Shown: piece after piece, positions 56,274-64,000 of the stretch
Position numbering within the stretch: the stretch's first letter is position 1
Layout of the letters: each line of letters begins with the position of its first letter
NCBI RefSeq assembly: GCF_003751605.1
Contig: NZ_RJVJ01000001.1
Span: 682,001-746,000 of the forward strand
Length of the DNA stretch: 64,000 bases
From: Kitasatospora cineracea
GTDB taxonomy: Bacteria; Actinomycetota; Actinomycetes; Streptomycetales; Streptomycetaceae
Direction of reading: 5' to 3'
Notes under the pieces: generated by a model
Told to the model about the DNA's origin: nothing
Seen by the model: the letters and a program-made list of their open reading frames with translations, nothing else
The model's database searches: none
Program-made: the position numbers and the translations under genes

Positions 56274-57548
56274 GTGGCCACCCGTCCGTTCGACCCGCGC
56301 TCCCTGCGCTGGAAGGCCGCCGCCCTGGTGGTGCTCGCCTGCTGCGCGACCGCCGCCGTGATCGGCCTGCTCGTCCACCGGTCGACCGCGGACCGCGGCG
56401 AACGGACCGGGCACGAGCGGGCGGTGGCCCGACTGGCGGCGGCGGAGAAGGAGTTCGCCCGCACCGGGGAGCGTCCGGACGCCGCCGACCTGAGCTCCCC
56501 GGCCGAGCTGCCCGCCCCGCTGGCCGGGGCCGTCGCCGACCTGCGGGCCCCCGAGACGTACGCCTTCTGGTACGACGTGAAGGCGCCGAACTGGTACTGG
56601 CTGTGGGCGGCCGTCCCGGTCGACGACCACCGGGTGCTGACCGTCCGCACCGACCTGAGCGGCGAGGTGCGCGGCCTCCAGTTGCTGGACCGCAGCATGG
56701 TCACGGCCGGGCTCGCCGCGCTCCTCGTCGTGGTGCCCGGCGCGGTGCTCGCGGCCGAGCAGGTGAACCGGCGGCTGCGGCACGGCTCCCGCACCGCCCG
56801 CCGGATCGCCGGCGGCGACCTGGACGCCCGGATCGGCCGCCGCGGCCGGGCCCGCGACGAGATCACCGAGATGTCGGCGGCCGTGGACGCGATGGCCGCG
56901 GCCCTGCAGGGGCGGCTGGCCGCGGAGAAGCGCTTCACCGCCGACGTCGCCCACGAGCTGCGCACCCCGCTGATGGGCCTGGTCACGGCCGCCGGCCTGC
57001 TGCCCGAGGACGACGAGGCGGCCGGCCTGGTCCGCACCCAGGTCGCCACCCTGCGCGGCCTGGTCGAGGACCTGCTGGAGGTGTCCCGGCTGGACGCGGG
57101 CGCCGAGCGGGTCCGGCTGGACGAGGTGCCGCTGGGGGAACTGGTCGCCCACGCGGTCGGGCAGGCCGGCGGCGCCACCCGGCTGCGGACGGCGGACGCC
57201 GCCGTGGTCCGCACCGATCCGCGCCGGGTCGAGCGGATCGTCGCCAACCTGGTCGCCAACGCGCACCGGCACGGCGCGGCCCCGGTCGAGGTGGCCGTCG
57301 AGGGCTGCCGGGTCACCGTGCGCGACCACGGCCCCGGCTTCCCGGCCGACCTGCTCGCGCACGGCCCGCAGCGCTTCCGCACCGGCGCCGCCGAGCGCGG
57401 CCAGGGCCACGGCCTCGGCCTGACCATCGCGGTGGGCCAGGCCGAGGTGCTCGGCGCCCGCCTGGTGTTCGCCGACGCCCCGGGCGGCGGGGCCCTCGCC
57501 GCCCTCGACCTCGCCGGGCCCGGCACGGCGGGAACGGTTTCGCCCTAG
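56274..57548 (+). CDS. Sensor histidine kinase
   Basis: A 424-aa membrane kinase. Two helices (about 17-35 and 145-165) flank an extracellular sensor of about 110 residues; HAMP follows (RRLRHGSRTARRIAGGDLDA). The H-box is FTADVAHELRTPLMGL. N-box VANLVANAHRHG and G-boxes (VRDHGPGFP, GQGHGLGLTIA) are intact. It phosphorylates the adjacent OmpR-type regulator. GTG 56274 is the likely start. The TAG stop is part of a CTAG that bounds a MITE-like element. Confidence 0.88.
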   Translation: MATRPFDPRSLRWKAAALVVLACCATAAVIGLLVHRSTADRGERTGHERAVARLAAAEKEFARTGERPDAADLSSPAELPAPLAGAVADLRAPETYAFWYDVKAPNWYWLWAAVPVDDHRVLTVRTDLSGEVRGLQLLDRSMVTAGLAALLVVVPGAVLAAEQVNRRLRHGSRTARRIAGGDLDARIGRRGRARDEITEMSAAVDAMAAALQGRLAAEKRFTADVAHELRTPLMGLVTAAGLLPEDDEAAGLVRTQVATLRGLVEDLLEVSRLDAGAERVRLDEVPLGELVAHAVGQAGGATRLRTADAAVVRTDPRRVERIVANLVANAHRHGAAPVEVAVEGCRVTVRDHGPGFPADLLAHGPQRFRTGAAERGQGHGLGLTIAVGQAEVLGARLVFADAPGGGALAALDLAGPGTAGTVSP

Positions 57549-57665
57549 AAGCCTCTTGAAGATCTTGTTCCAGTGGCCCGCTTCGCCCAGGAATGCCTGT
57601 AAATATCAATCAGGTCAAACCAGGGCAAGCCGGGCGCGATTTCAAGATCTTCATCAGACTCCTAG
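57545..57665. mobile_element. Second MITE-like element flanked by CTAG
   Basis: CTAG at 57545-57548 and 57662-57665 bracket 113 bp. The ends are inverted repeats of about 23 bp including CTAG (left CTAGAAGCCTCTTGAAGATC, right ATCTTCATCAGACTCCTAG), with a perfect 11-bp core TGAAGATCTTG/CAAGATCTTCA. The interior is AT-richer than the window. No transposase. The sequence differs from the 17748 element, but target and flank are the same and again the left CTAG supplies a gene stop. Confidence 0.6.
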
Positions 57666-57681
57666 GGCGGCGGGAACGGGC

Positions 57682-57712
57682 GCGGCCCCCGGAGGGGGTT
57701 CCCGGGGGCCGC
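57682..57712. terminator. Bidirectional hairpin terminator
   Basis: 11-bp stem (GCGGCCCCCGG and CCGGGGGCCGC) with a 9-base loop between the kinase end and the convergent secreted-peptide gene. Confidence 0.7.
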
Positions 57713-57738
57713 GGTGTTTCCGGTGGTGGTGCGGGGGG

Positions 57739-57924
57739 TCAGCTCCAGTCGTGGGTGTTCGGGGAGGCGACGGCGGTGACGGTCGGGGCGGGCGCGGGGG
57801 TGTCGTCGGCGGCGGCCGAGGTGGCGCCCACGGAGCCGGCGGCCAGGGCGAGGCCGAGCAGGGCGGTGGTGACGACGACGGCGTTGACGGTGCGCTTGGT
57901 GACGGTGCTGCCGATGCTGGTCAT
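57739..57924 (-). CDS. Small secreted protein
   Basis: 61 aa. A signal peptide (MTSIGSTVTKRTVNAVVVTT, hydrophobic through LLGLALAAGSVGA) gives a mature Ala/Pro/Thr-rich peptide of about 25 residues ending SPNTHDWS. ATG 57924 has GGGGAG about 10 bases upstream, and TACTGT further upstream could be a -10. No family; the layout resembles the secreted peptide at 19781. Confidence 0.62.
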   Translation of the reverse strand: MTSIGSTVTKRTVNAVVVTTALLGLALAAGSVGATSAAADDTPAPAPTVTAVASPNTHDWS

Positions 57925-57999
57925 TTCTGCGTTTCTCCCCGTTGCAGTGGTGCGCTCGTTCCGACGGAGATGACAGTAGGTAGCGGTGGCTTCACTCCT

Positions 58000-58608
58000 T
58001 TATCGATCTGTTTTCGCCCCCGGTGGGGGGTGATAAGTGCCTGGTGGCACGGGGTCGGGGCGTTCCGCGATCCGTTCGATCCGGGGGGCGGCGAGCCGCC
58101 GGTAGAGGGCCGGGGACATCGCCACCGAGCGGTCGAGGCGGGCGGCGTTGAAGTAGATCTCCTCCTGGTCGAGCAGGTCGGGGTCGGCCAGCAGGTGCAG
58201 GTCCGAGTGGAAGGCGAACGGGACGACCGCGCCGCTGACGCAGCCGGTGATGCGTTCGGCGGTGGCCCGGTCCGCGAAGCCGGCCCGGTTGCCGCCGAGG
58301 GCCCGGCGGACGGCGTCCAGGTCGACCCGGTCGTCGCCGCGGACCACGGCCAGGCCGTAGCGCACCGTCCGCCCGGTGAGCTTGACCCGGACCACGATGC
58401 ACTTGGCGGCCTGGGCCTGGGTGTGCCCGCGCAGGGCGCTGGCCAGGTCGGTGCGGCCCTCCGGCGGGTGGTCGATCACCCGGTGCGGGGTGCCGGCCAG
58501 CAGCCGGCCCAGCAGGGCCTCCGCCGGGGGCGGTCCGGCGGGGTCCGCCGGTGCCGGGCCGCCGTCGGGCCGGGCGGGTCGCGGCAGCAGCGCGGTCGCC
58601 TCGGTCAT
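58000..58608 (-). CDS. YbaK/EbsC-type aminoacyl-tRNA deacylase
   Basis: A 202-aa protein with the editing-domain pattern: LLAGTPHRVIDHPPEGRTDL, QAAKCIVVRVKLTGRTVRYG (the Lys of the active site), ADRATAERITGCVSGAVVPF (GxxxGxxxP loop). Such enzymes remove wrong amino acids from tRNA. Here it ends the sbnB-sbnA group, so it may clear diaminopropionate or a related analogue mis-attached to tRNA, protecting the producer (inference). The N-terminal 25 residues are Pro-rich and non-conserved. ATG 58608 lies 36 bases after sbnA. Confidence 0.85.
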   Translation of the reverse strand: MTEATALLPRPARPDGGPAPADPAGPPPAEALLGRLLAGTPHRVIDHPPEGRTDLASALRGHTQAQAAKCIVVRVKLTGRTVRYGLAVVRGDDRVDLDAVRRALGGNRAGFADRATAERITGCVSGAVVPFAFHSDLHLLADPDLLDQEEIYFNAARLDRSVAMSPALYRRLAAPRIERIAERPDPVPPGTYHPPPGAKTDR

Positions 58609-58644
58609 CCGGGGCCACCTCCTCTCGGTCCGTCGCCGGACGGG

Positions 58645-59634
58645 TCAGGCCGGCTCGGGGACGATGCCGGCGGCGAATTCGAGGGCTTCGGGCCCGTACA
58701 GCTCCTGCACCCAGTTGGTCTGGTAGACGGTGTCGAGGTAGCGCTCGCCGAGGTCCGGGGAGATGCCGACCGCGGTCAGGGACCGGCCGGCGGACTCCTG
58801 TTCGGCCAGCCAGCCGGCGGCGGCGCTGACCACGGTGCCGGTGGAGCCGCCGAGCAGGAAGCCGCGGGCGGCCAGCCGGTGGCACATCCGCACGGTGTCG
58901 GCCTCCCGGACGTGGACGACCTCGTCGACCAGGGACTCGTCGAGCATCGGCGGGCGCACGCCCGCGCCCAGGCCGGGGATCATCCGGGTGCCGGGTTCGG
59001 CGCCGAAGGCCACCGAGCCGACGCTGTCGACGGCGACGATCCGCACGTAGGGCCGGTGCTCCCGGAACCAGCGGGCGCAGCCCATCAGGGTGCCGGTGGT
59101 GCCGGCGCCGACGAAGAGCACGTCGAGGTCGGGGAACTGGCGGGCGATGGCGGGCGCGGTGGTGCGGTAGTGCGCCTGCCAGTTGTTGGGGTTGAGGTAC
59201 TGGTTGAGCCAGACGTAGCGGGAGTCGGCGGCGACGGTGCGGCGGACGTGGTCGAGCCGGGCGCCGAGCAGGCCGCCGTCGGGGGTCGGGTCGGTGACGG
59301 TGTGGACCTGGGCGCCGAACGCCTCCATCAGCCGCCGGGTGGCCAGGTTGCAGCGGGAGTCGGTGACGCACAGGAAGCCGTAGCCGCGGCTGGCCGCGAC
59401 CATGCTGAGGGCGACGCCGAGGTTGCCGGAGGAGGACTCGACGATGATCGAGCCGGGGACGAGCAGCCCGGCCCGTTCGGCCGCCTCGACCATGGCGACG
59501 GCGGCCTTCTGTTTGATCGAACCGGCGAAGTTCAGCCCCTCGCATTTCAGGTAGAGGGGAATTCCCAGCGCGGAGCGCAGGTCCAGGAAGAGGTCTTCCT
59601 CGTTGAATTCCTGCGGATTAGAGATGACCGGCAC
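58645..59634 (-). CDS. sbnA: L-2,3-diaminopropionate biosynthesis enzyme SbnA-like
   Basis: A 329-aa PLP enzyme of the cysteine-synthase fold, which in the staphyloferrin B pathway joins O-phosphoserine and glutamate to give N-(1-amino-1-carboxy-2-ethyl)-glutamate. PLP-binding region NFAGSIKQKAAVAMVEAAE contains the Lys. SSGNLGVALSMVAASRG and VGAGTTGTLMGCARW (phosphate loop) are typical. GTG 59634 has a perfect AGGAGG 4 bases upstream. It follows sbnB by 66 bases. The SbnA choice over plain cysteine synthase rests on the adjacent SbnB gene. Confidence 0.88.
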   Translation of the reverse strand: MPVISNPQEFNEEDLFLDLRSALGIPLYLKCEGLNFAGSIKQKAAVAMVEAAERAGLLVPGSIIVESSSGNLGVALSMVAASRGYGFLCVTDSRCNLATRRLMEAFGAQVHTVTDPTPDGGLLGARLDHVRRTVAADSRYVWLNQYLNPNNWQAHYRTTAPAIARQFPDLDVLFVGAGTTGTLMGCARWFREHRPYVRIVAVDSVGSVAFGAEPGTRMIPGLGAGVRPPMLDESLVDEVVHVREADTVRMCHRLAARGFLLGGSTGTVVSAAAGWLAEQESAGRSLTAVGISPDLGERYLDTVYQTNWVQELYGPEALEFAAGIVPEPA

Positions 59635-59700
59635 GGTGCCTCCTGTAGGGATACCCGGGAGAGTTCGGCCCTGCGGACGGAAAACGGCTCATCAAGCGGC

Positions 59701-60732
59701 TCATCCGTAGCGCCGGAGTTCGTGGAAGAATCCGTCGACCACCGTTCCCGCGCCGGCGGCCCGGACCGCGTCGTACACGTGCCGGCCGAGGGCCAGGTCG
59801 AGTACGCCGAGTCCGAACGGGGAGAACACCACCGGCCGGTCGACGGGCGGGCGGTAGGCGCCGGTGAGCACGTCGTGGAGCGTCGCGTCGACGAACTCGC
59901 GGTGCCCGAGGCGCTGTTCGGCCAGGTGCAGGGAGGTGTTGGCCTTCAGGCAGTGCTCGACGTCGTCGACCACGTTGGCCGCGGCCAGCACCACCTCGGG
60001 GGCCAGGTCGCGCAGCGAGACGTGCAGCACCAGCGGGTTGTGGGAGAACCAGTCGGGGTCGGTGACGTGCGGGGTGCCGGCCACCGTGGCGAACACGATC
60101 AGGTCGCTGTCCCGGATCAGCTGCTCGACGTCGGTGTGCACGGTGACCTCGCCGCTGCCGCCGGCCCGCTCCAGGTACCCGGCGAAGCCCTCGGCGTGCT
60201 CGGGCAGCAGGTCGAAGACGCCGGCCTGCTCGAACGACCAGCCGGTGCCGGCCAGGTGCTGGTGGATGTGGCGGGCGATCAGGCCGGTGCCGACGAAGCC
60301 GACCCGGCGCGGGCGGGGCCGCCCGGCGGACAGCCGGTCGGCGGCCAGCGCCGCGGAGGACGCGGTGCGGGTGGCGCTGATGATCGAGCTCTCCAGGCAG
60401 GCCAGCGGGTAGCCGGTGCGCGGGTCGTTGAGGATCAGCACCGCGGAGGCGCGCGGGATCCCCCCGGCGACGTTCTCCGGGAAGCTGGAGATCCACTTGA
60501 TGCCGTCCACCGCGAACTCGCCGCCCACCGACGCGGGCAGCGCGATGATCCGGGAGGTCGGGCGGTCGGGGAAGGTCAGGAAGTACGAGGGCGGATTGAC
60601 GGTGCGGCCCTCGCCGTGCAGCAGATAGGCGGCCTCGATCAGATCGGCGATCTCCTCGTGCCGGCCCTCCAGGACCGCGTGGACGTCGGCTCCGCCGATC
60701 ACGGAGAAAGGCGGGACAGAAAGAGTGGACAT
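59701..60732 (-). CDS. sbnB: L-2,3-diaminopropionate biosynthesis enzyme SbnB-like
   Basis: A 343-aa NAD-dependent enzyme of the ornithine cyclodeaminase/mu-crystallin fold. It oxidatively cleaves the SbnA product into L-2,3-diaminopropionate, 2-oxoglutarate and ammonia. Seen: PPSYFLTFPDRPTSRIIALP, the Rossmann loop RRVGFVGTGLIARHIHQHL, and DLIVFATVAGTPHVTDPDWF. ATG 60732 is the family start. The upstream 115 bases (60733-60847) include a rare AT-rich patch (60750-60785), the likely promoter and a candidate target of the SARP. Confidence 0.9.
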   Translation of the reverse strand: MSTLSVPPFSVIGGADVHAVLEGRHEEIADLIEAAYLLHGEGRTVNPPSYFLTFPDRPTSRIIALPASVGGEFAVDGIKWISSFPENVAGGIPRASAVLILNDPRTGYPLACLESSIISATRTASSAALAADRLSAGRPRPRRVGFVGTGLIARHIHQHLAGTGWSFEQAGVFDLLPEHAEGFAGYLERAGGSGEVTVHTDVEQLIRDSDLIVFATVAGTPHVTDPDWFSHNPLVLHVSLRDLAPEVVLAAANVVDDVEHCLKANTSLHLAEQRLGHREFVDATLHDVLTGAYRPPVDRPVVFSPFGLGVLDLALGRHVYDAVRAAGAGTVVDGFFHELRRYG

Positions 60733-60847
60733 GCGGGCGAAACTAGGGTCGGGATCTATCAGAAAAACATAATGGTGAAAATATTGGGTCGGATCTGAGC
60801 ATGGATCCGGCGGCGGGCAGGGTCCGTCGGCGGCAGGCGGCCGGGCG

Positions 60848-63800
60848 TCAGGCTTCGACGGCGAGGGCGAGCAGGGCCGCCTCGGCCCGCTGCTGCCAGG
60901 GCCGCGCCCCGGCCCGGTCGAAGGCGTCGCGGGCCCGCTCCAGGCTGCGGCGGGCCTGCCCGCTCCGGCCGAGGGCGCCCTGCACCTGGCTGTCGACGTA
61001 GTGCACCCGGCCCTCCGCGACCGGGTTGTCGATCCGCTCCAGCAGCTCCTTGGCCTCGGCCAGCCGCTCCTCGGCCTGCTCGGGCCGGCCCAGCGCCAGC
61101 CGGGTCTCGGCCACCCCGAGCAGGGCGAAGCAGGTGCCGACCAGGTCCTGCTTGGCCCGGACGATCCGGGCCACCTCGGCCAGCAGCTGCTCGGCCTCGG
61201 CGAGCCGGCCCACCCCGAGGTAGGCCCGGCCGAGCCGGTGCAGGGCCTGCGCGGTGCCCCGGATCTCGCCGAGCCGCCGGGCCAGCCGCACCCCGTCCTC
61301 GCCGATCCGCAGGCCCTCCTCGGTGCGGCCCTGCTCCAGGGCGAGCAGGGCGAGGTTGTTCAGCGCGTGCACCTCGGAGGCGACGTCGCCGATCCGGTGG
61401 AACACCTCCAGGGCCTCCCGCAGCAGCCCCTCGGCGCGGGCGAAGTCGCCGGCGCTGCGGTCGACCGCGGAGAGCTGGGCCAGCGCCAGCGCCCGGCCGT
61501 GCTCCTCGCCGATCCGCTCGAACTGCCGCACCGCGGGCTCCAGGTAGCAGCGCGCCTCGTCCAGCCGGAACTGCTGCACCAGCAGGCCGCCGAGGTCGGC
61601 CAGCACCGCCGCCTCGCCGCGCAGGTTGCCGCGGGCCCGGACGGCGGCCAGCGCCAGGTCGCAGCTGCGCCGCCACTCCTCGACGTAGCTGCGGGTCTCG
61701 CACAGCACGCCCAGGCACATGGTGAGGTCCCAGGCCAGGTCGTCCAGGCCGCGTCCGCCGCCCTCCTCCTGGGCCAGCCGGGCGGCGTGCTCCACCACGG
61801 CGGCCAGCGGGACCCGCTCCGCCTCGAACCAGTCCAGCGGGGCGGCCATCAGGTCGTCCAGCACGTCCGGGTCGATCGGGGTGCGCGGGGTGGCGCCGTG
61901 GATGATGGCGAAGTCGCCGCCGTACTCCTTGCCGCGGGCGATCTCGGCGATGGTCAGCCAGGCCGCCAGCGCGCGGTCCAGGGCGGCGTCCCGCTCCGCG
62001 GGCTCCTCCTCCTGGTGGGCCAGTTCGCGGGCGTACAGCCGCAGCAGGTTCTGGAAGCGGTAGCGCAGCTGGCCGGTGGCGTCCGCGCCGACCACCTCGA
62101 GCAGCTGGGCGTCCACCAGGCTCTCGATCAGCCGCTCCGCCTCGTACACGTCGCAGTCGAGCAGGGCCGCGCCCACCCAGGTGGCGAAGTCCGGCACCTC
62201 CAGGACGCCCAGCAGCCGGTACAGCCGGGCGGCGTCGCTGGGCAGGTGGCGGTAGCTCAGCGCGAAGCTCGCCCGGACCCGGGAGCCGCCGAGGCTCAGC
62301 TCGTCCAGCCGGCGGCGGGCGTCGGCCAGCCGGGACACCAGCTGGCGCACCGTCCAGTGCGGCTTGGAGGCCAGCCGGGCGGCGACGATCCGCAGCGCCA
62401 GCGGCAGCCGGTCGCACAGCTCGGCCAGCCGGCGGGTCTGCTCCGGGTCGGCGGCCAGCCGGTCGCCGGTGACGATCCGGCTCAGCAGCTCGGCGGCCTC
62501 CTCCGGCGCCAGCACGCCCAGTTGCACCCGGACGGCGCCGTACCGCAGCACCAGCTGCTCCATCGGCTCGCGGCTGGTGACCAGCACCGCGCACCCGCCG
62601 CTGCCCGGCAGCAGCGCCTGGATCTGCGCGAACGTCCGGACGTTGTCGAGCACCACCAGGATCCGGCGGCCCGCGGTCAGGCTCCGGTACATGGACACCC
62701 GCCCGGCGGTGTCCGGCGGGATCCGGTCGCCGGGGACGCCGAGGCTGCGCAGGAAGCGGCTCAGCACCTCGCCGGCCCGGGTCGGTTCGTGGTCGAGGTC
62801 GTGGCCGCACAGGTCGACGAAGAGCCGGCCGTCCGGGAAGCGCCGGGCCGCCCGGTGCGACCAGTGCACCGCGAGGCCGGTCTTGCCGACGCCCGCGACG
62901 CCGGTGACGAAGCCGACCGCGGGCGGCTGCTCGTCGGTGCGCTCGGCGAGCAGGCCGTCCAGTTCGGCGAGTTCGGCCGCCCGCCCGGTGAACCCCGGGA
63001 TGTTGGGCGGCAGTTCGGACGGCGGCGGGACCTGCGCCTCGGCCGGCCGGTGCCCGGGCGGGGCGTCCGGGGCGTCCGGCCCGGCGGCGTCGGAGCCCGG
63101 GGCGGGGTCGGCGGCGGGCGGGGCGGCCTCCGGCGCGGGCGGCTCGACGGCGGCCAGTGCCGGGTCGTCGCGCAGGATCGCGTCGTGCAACTCCTGGAGC
63201 GCGGGCCCGGGTTCGAGGCCGAGGTCCTCGATGAACTGCCGCCGGGCGTCCCGGAACACCTCCATCGCCTCGGCCCGCCGGCCGTCCCGGTACAGCGCCA
63301 GCATCAGCGACTGCCGGGAGCGCTCCCGCAGCGGGTGCTCGCGGACCATCGCGGCGAGCTGCGGGACGAGTCCGGCGTGCCGGCCGCTCTCCAGCTGCAG
63401 CACCGCGAACTCGTCGTAGGTGGCGAGCCGCTGCTCCTCCAGGCGCTGCGCCTCGTCCTCGATCTGACGGCCCGCCACCCCGGTGAGCACCGGGCCGCGC
63501 CACAGCTCCAGGGCCTGCCGGCACGCCTCGGCGGCGGCGGCCGGCCGGCCCGCGCGGGCCGCGGCGGCGGCCTCGCCGGTCAGCCGCCGGTACTCCAGCA
63601 GGTCGAGGCGGTGGCCGGCGGTGTTGAGCCGGTAGCCGGGGTGGGCGGTGGAGATCACCTCGTCCTCGCAGCCCTCGGCCTTCAGGGTCTTGCGCAGCGC
63701 CGCGATGCAGATCGCCACCTGGGTGCGGGCGGTGGCGGGCGGGCTGCCCTGCCAGACGGCCTCGACCAGGCCGTCGACCGGCACGACGCGGTCGGGGGAG

Positions 63801-63937
63801 AGCAGCAGCCGGGCCAGGATGGTCCGCTGTCTGGACCCTCCGACCGGGACCTGTCTGCCGTCGACGGTGAGAGACAACGGCCCCAGCACCCCGAACGACA
63901 CCAGCACTGAACGGCCCCCCGGTCGACGGTGAAACAT
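60848..63937 (-). CDS. SARP/AfsR-type transcriptional regulator
   Basis: A 1029-aa activator. The N-terminal OmpR-like winged helix (about 15-100: VSFGVLGPLSLTVDGR, RTILARLLLSPDRVVPVDGL) and BTAD domain (about 110-260) form the SARP part. An NB-ARC ATPase follows (Walker A FVTGVAGVGKTGLA, Walker B ILVVLDN), then C-terminal TPR repeats from about 700. AfsR-like proteins activate secondary-metabolite clusters. It directly precedes sbnB in the same direction. ATG 63937 is provisional; a GTG ten codons later (MLVSFGVLGPL) fits the family start better. The 63 bases to the window end show no gene. Confidence 0.87.
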   Translation of the reverse strand: MFHRRPGGRSVLVSFGVLGPLSLTVDGRQVPVGGSRQRTILARLLLSPDRVVPVDGLVEAVWQGSPPATARTQVAICIAALRKTLKAEGCEDEVISTAHPGYRLNTAGHRLDLLEYRRLTGEAAAAARAGRPAAAAEACRQALELWRGPVLTGVAGRQIEDEAQRLEEQRLATYDEFAVLQLESGRHAGLVPQLAAMVREHPLRERSRQSLMLALYRDGRRAEAMEVFRDARRQFIEDLGLEPGPALQELHDAILRDDPALAAVEPPAPEAAPPAADPAPGSDAAGPDAPDAPPGHRPAEAQVPPPSELPPNIPGFTGRAAELAELDGLLAERTDEQPPAVGFVTGVAGVGKTGLAVHWSHRAARRFPDGRLFVDLCGHDLDHEPTRAGEVLSRFLRSLGVPGDRIPPDTAGRVSMYRSLTAGRRILVVLDNVRTFAQIQALLPGSGGCAVLVTSREPMEQLVLRYGAVRVQLGVLAPEEAAELLSRIVTGDRLAADPEQTRRLAELCDRLPLALRIVAARLASKPHWTVRQLVSRLADARRRLDELSLGGSRVRASFALSYRHLPSDAARLYRLLGVLEVPDFATWVGAALLDCDVYEAERLIESLVDAQLLEVVGADATGQLRYRFQNLLRLYARELAHQEEEPAERDAALDRALAAWLTIAEIARGKEYGGDFAIIHGATPRTPIDPDVLDDLMAAPLDWFEAERVPLAAVVEHAARLAQEEGGGRGLDDLAWDLTMCLGVLCETRSYVEEWRRSCDLALAAVRARGNLRGEAAVLADLGGLLVQQFRLDEARCYLEPAVRQFERIGEEHGRALALAQLSAVDRSAGDFARAEGLLREALEVFHRIGDVASEVHALNNLALLALEQGRTEEGLRIGEDGVRLARRLGEIRGTAQALHRLGRAYLGVGRLAEAEQLLAEVARIVRAKQDLVGTCFALLGVAETRLALGRPEQAEERLAEAKELLERIDNPVAEGRVHYVDSQVQGALGRSGQARRSLERARDAFDRAGARPWQQRAEAALLALAVEA

Positions 63938-64000
63938 CCGACCTGCCCCCGCTGGCAGACCAAATGGGACCGTCCGCCCGCGGACCGCCCCATTGGCGCC

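Noticed and set aside
55503..57548. Naming the two-component pair cseB/cseC
   Set aside because: The domain layout is similar but the sigE-cseA genes that accompany cseBC are not adjacent, so orthology is unsupported.
60733..60847. SARP heptamer direct repeats upstream of sbnB
   Set aside because: TTTTC words are present but spaced 15 bases, not the 11-base (or 22-base) spacing of known SARP boxes; evidence too weak to annotate.

Overview
The window is very GC-rich, densely coding DNA from a streptomycete (Streptomyces or Kitasatospora). Evidence for this is the hrdD-type sigma factor with a SigR-type promoter, the GTG/TTG starts with purine-rich ribosome sites, the frequent ATGA/GTGA overlaps, the DUF397/Scr1-type regulator pairs, and a pSAM2-type integrative conjugative element (AICE). 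No rRNA or CRISPR array was seen. One tRNA is present.

1-20 kb is mostly chromosomal housekeeping: galU (cut by the window start), a diguanylate cyclase, 5-formyl-THF cyclo-ligase, a penicillin-acylase-family hydrolase, a CPA1 antiporter, an MFS exporter, an FmdB zinc-ribbon protein behind a CIRCE-like HrcA site, mscL, hrdD, a PAP2 phosphatase and murJ. An accessory island (8.4-11.8 kb) sits inside it, with small coupled genes, an XRE-DUF5753/DUF397 pair, an extra DUF397 copy, and a DUF6247 gene whose partner is frameshifted. A LuxR-type regulator ends at a MITE-like element.

20-38 kb holds the most interesting system, an apparently hybrid RiPP cluster. The order of transcription on the minus strand is: a 54-aa precursor with a double-Gly leader and a Ser-rich core, P450, HlyD-type secretion protein, C39-peptidase ABC transporter with a repetitive tail, second ABC transporter, LanM-like synthetase with a degenerate cyclase, TOMM YcaO cyclodehydratase, and SagB-type azoline dehydrogenase. 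A divergent ABC exporter pair (35980-37760) and an atypical LuxR-type response regulator with a small secreted peptide flank it. Combining a LanM-type dehydratase with a YcaO/SagB azole pathway on one precursor suggests a dehydroamino-acid plus azole peptide.

38-43 kb contains an RsbW-like ATPase, a second copy of the small-gene/XRE/DUF397 module, and a relic zone of broken genes. 42855-53052 is a complete AICE integrated in tRNA-Arg(CCT), bounded by 47-bp direct repeats. It carries integrase, excisionase, RepSA-like initiator, FtsK/TraB-type transfer ATPase, Spd-like spread genes, several tiny zinc-finger proteins and a divergent HTH-TPR regulator operon with an operator array.

53-58 kb returns to the chromosome: D,D-carboxypeptidase, an EEP-family hydrolase, a two-component system, a second CTAG-flanked MITE-like element and a small secreted peptide. 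58-64 kb begins another biosynthetic locus: YbaK-type deacylase, SbnA and SbnB (L-2,3-diaminopropionate formation) under a large SARP/AfsR-type regulator. It may continue beyond the right edge.
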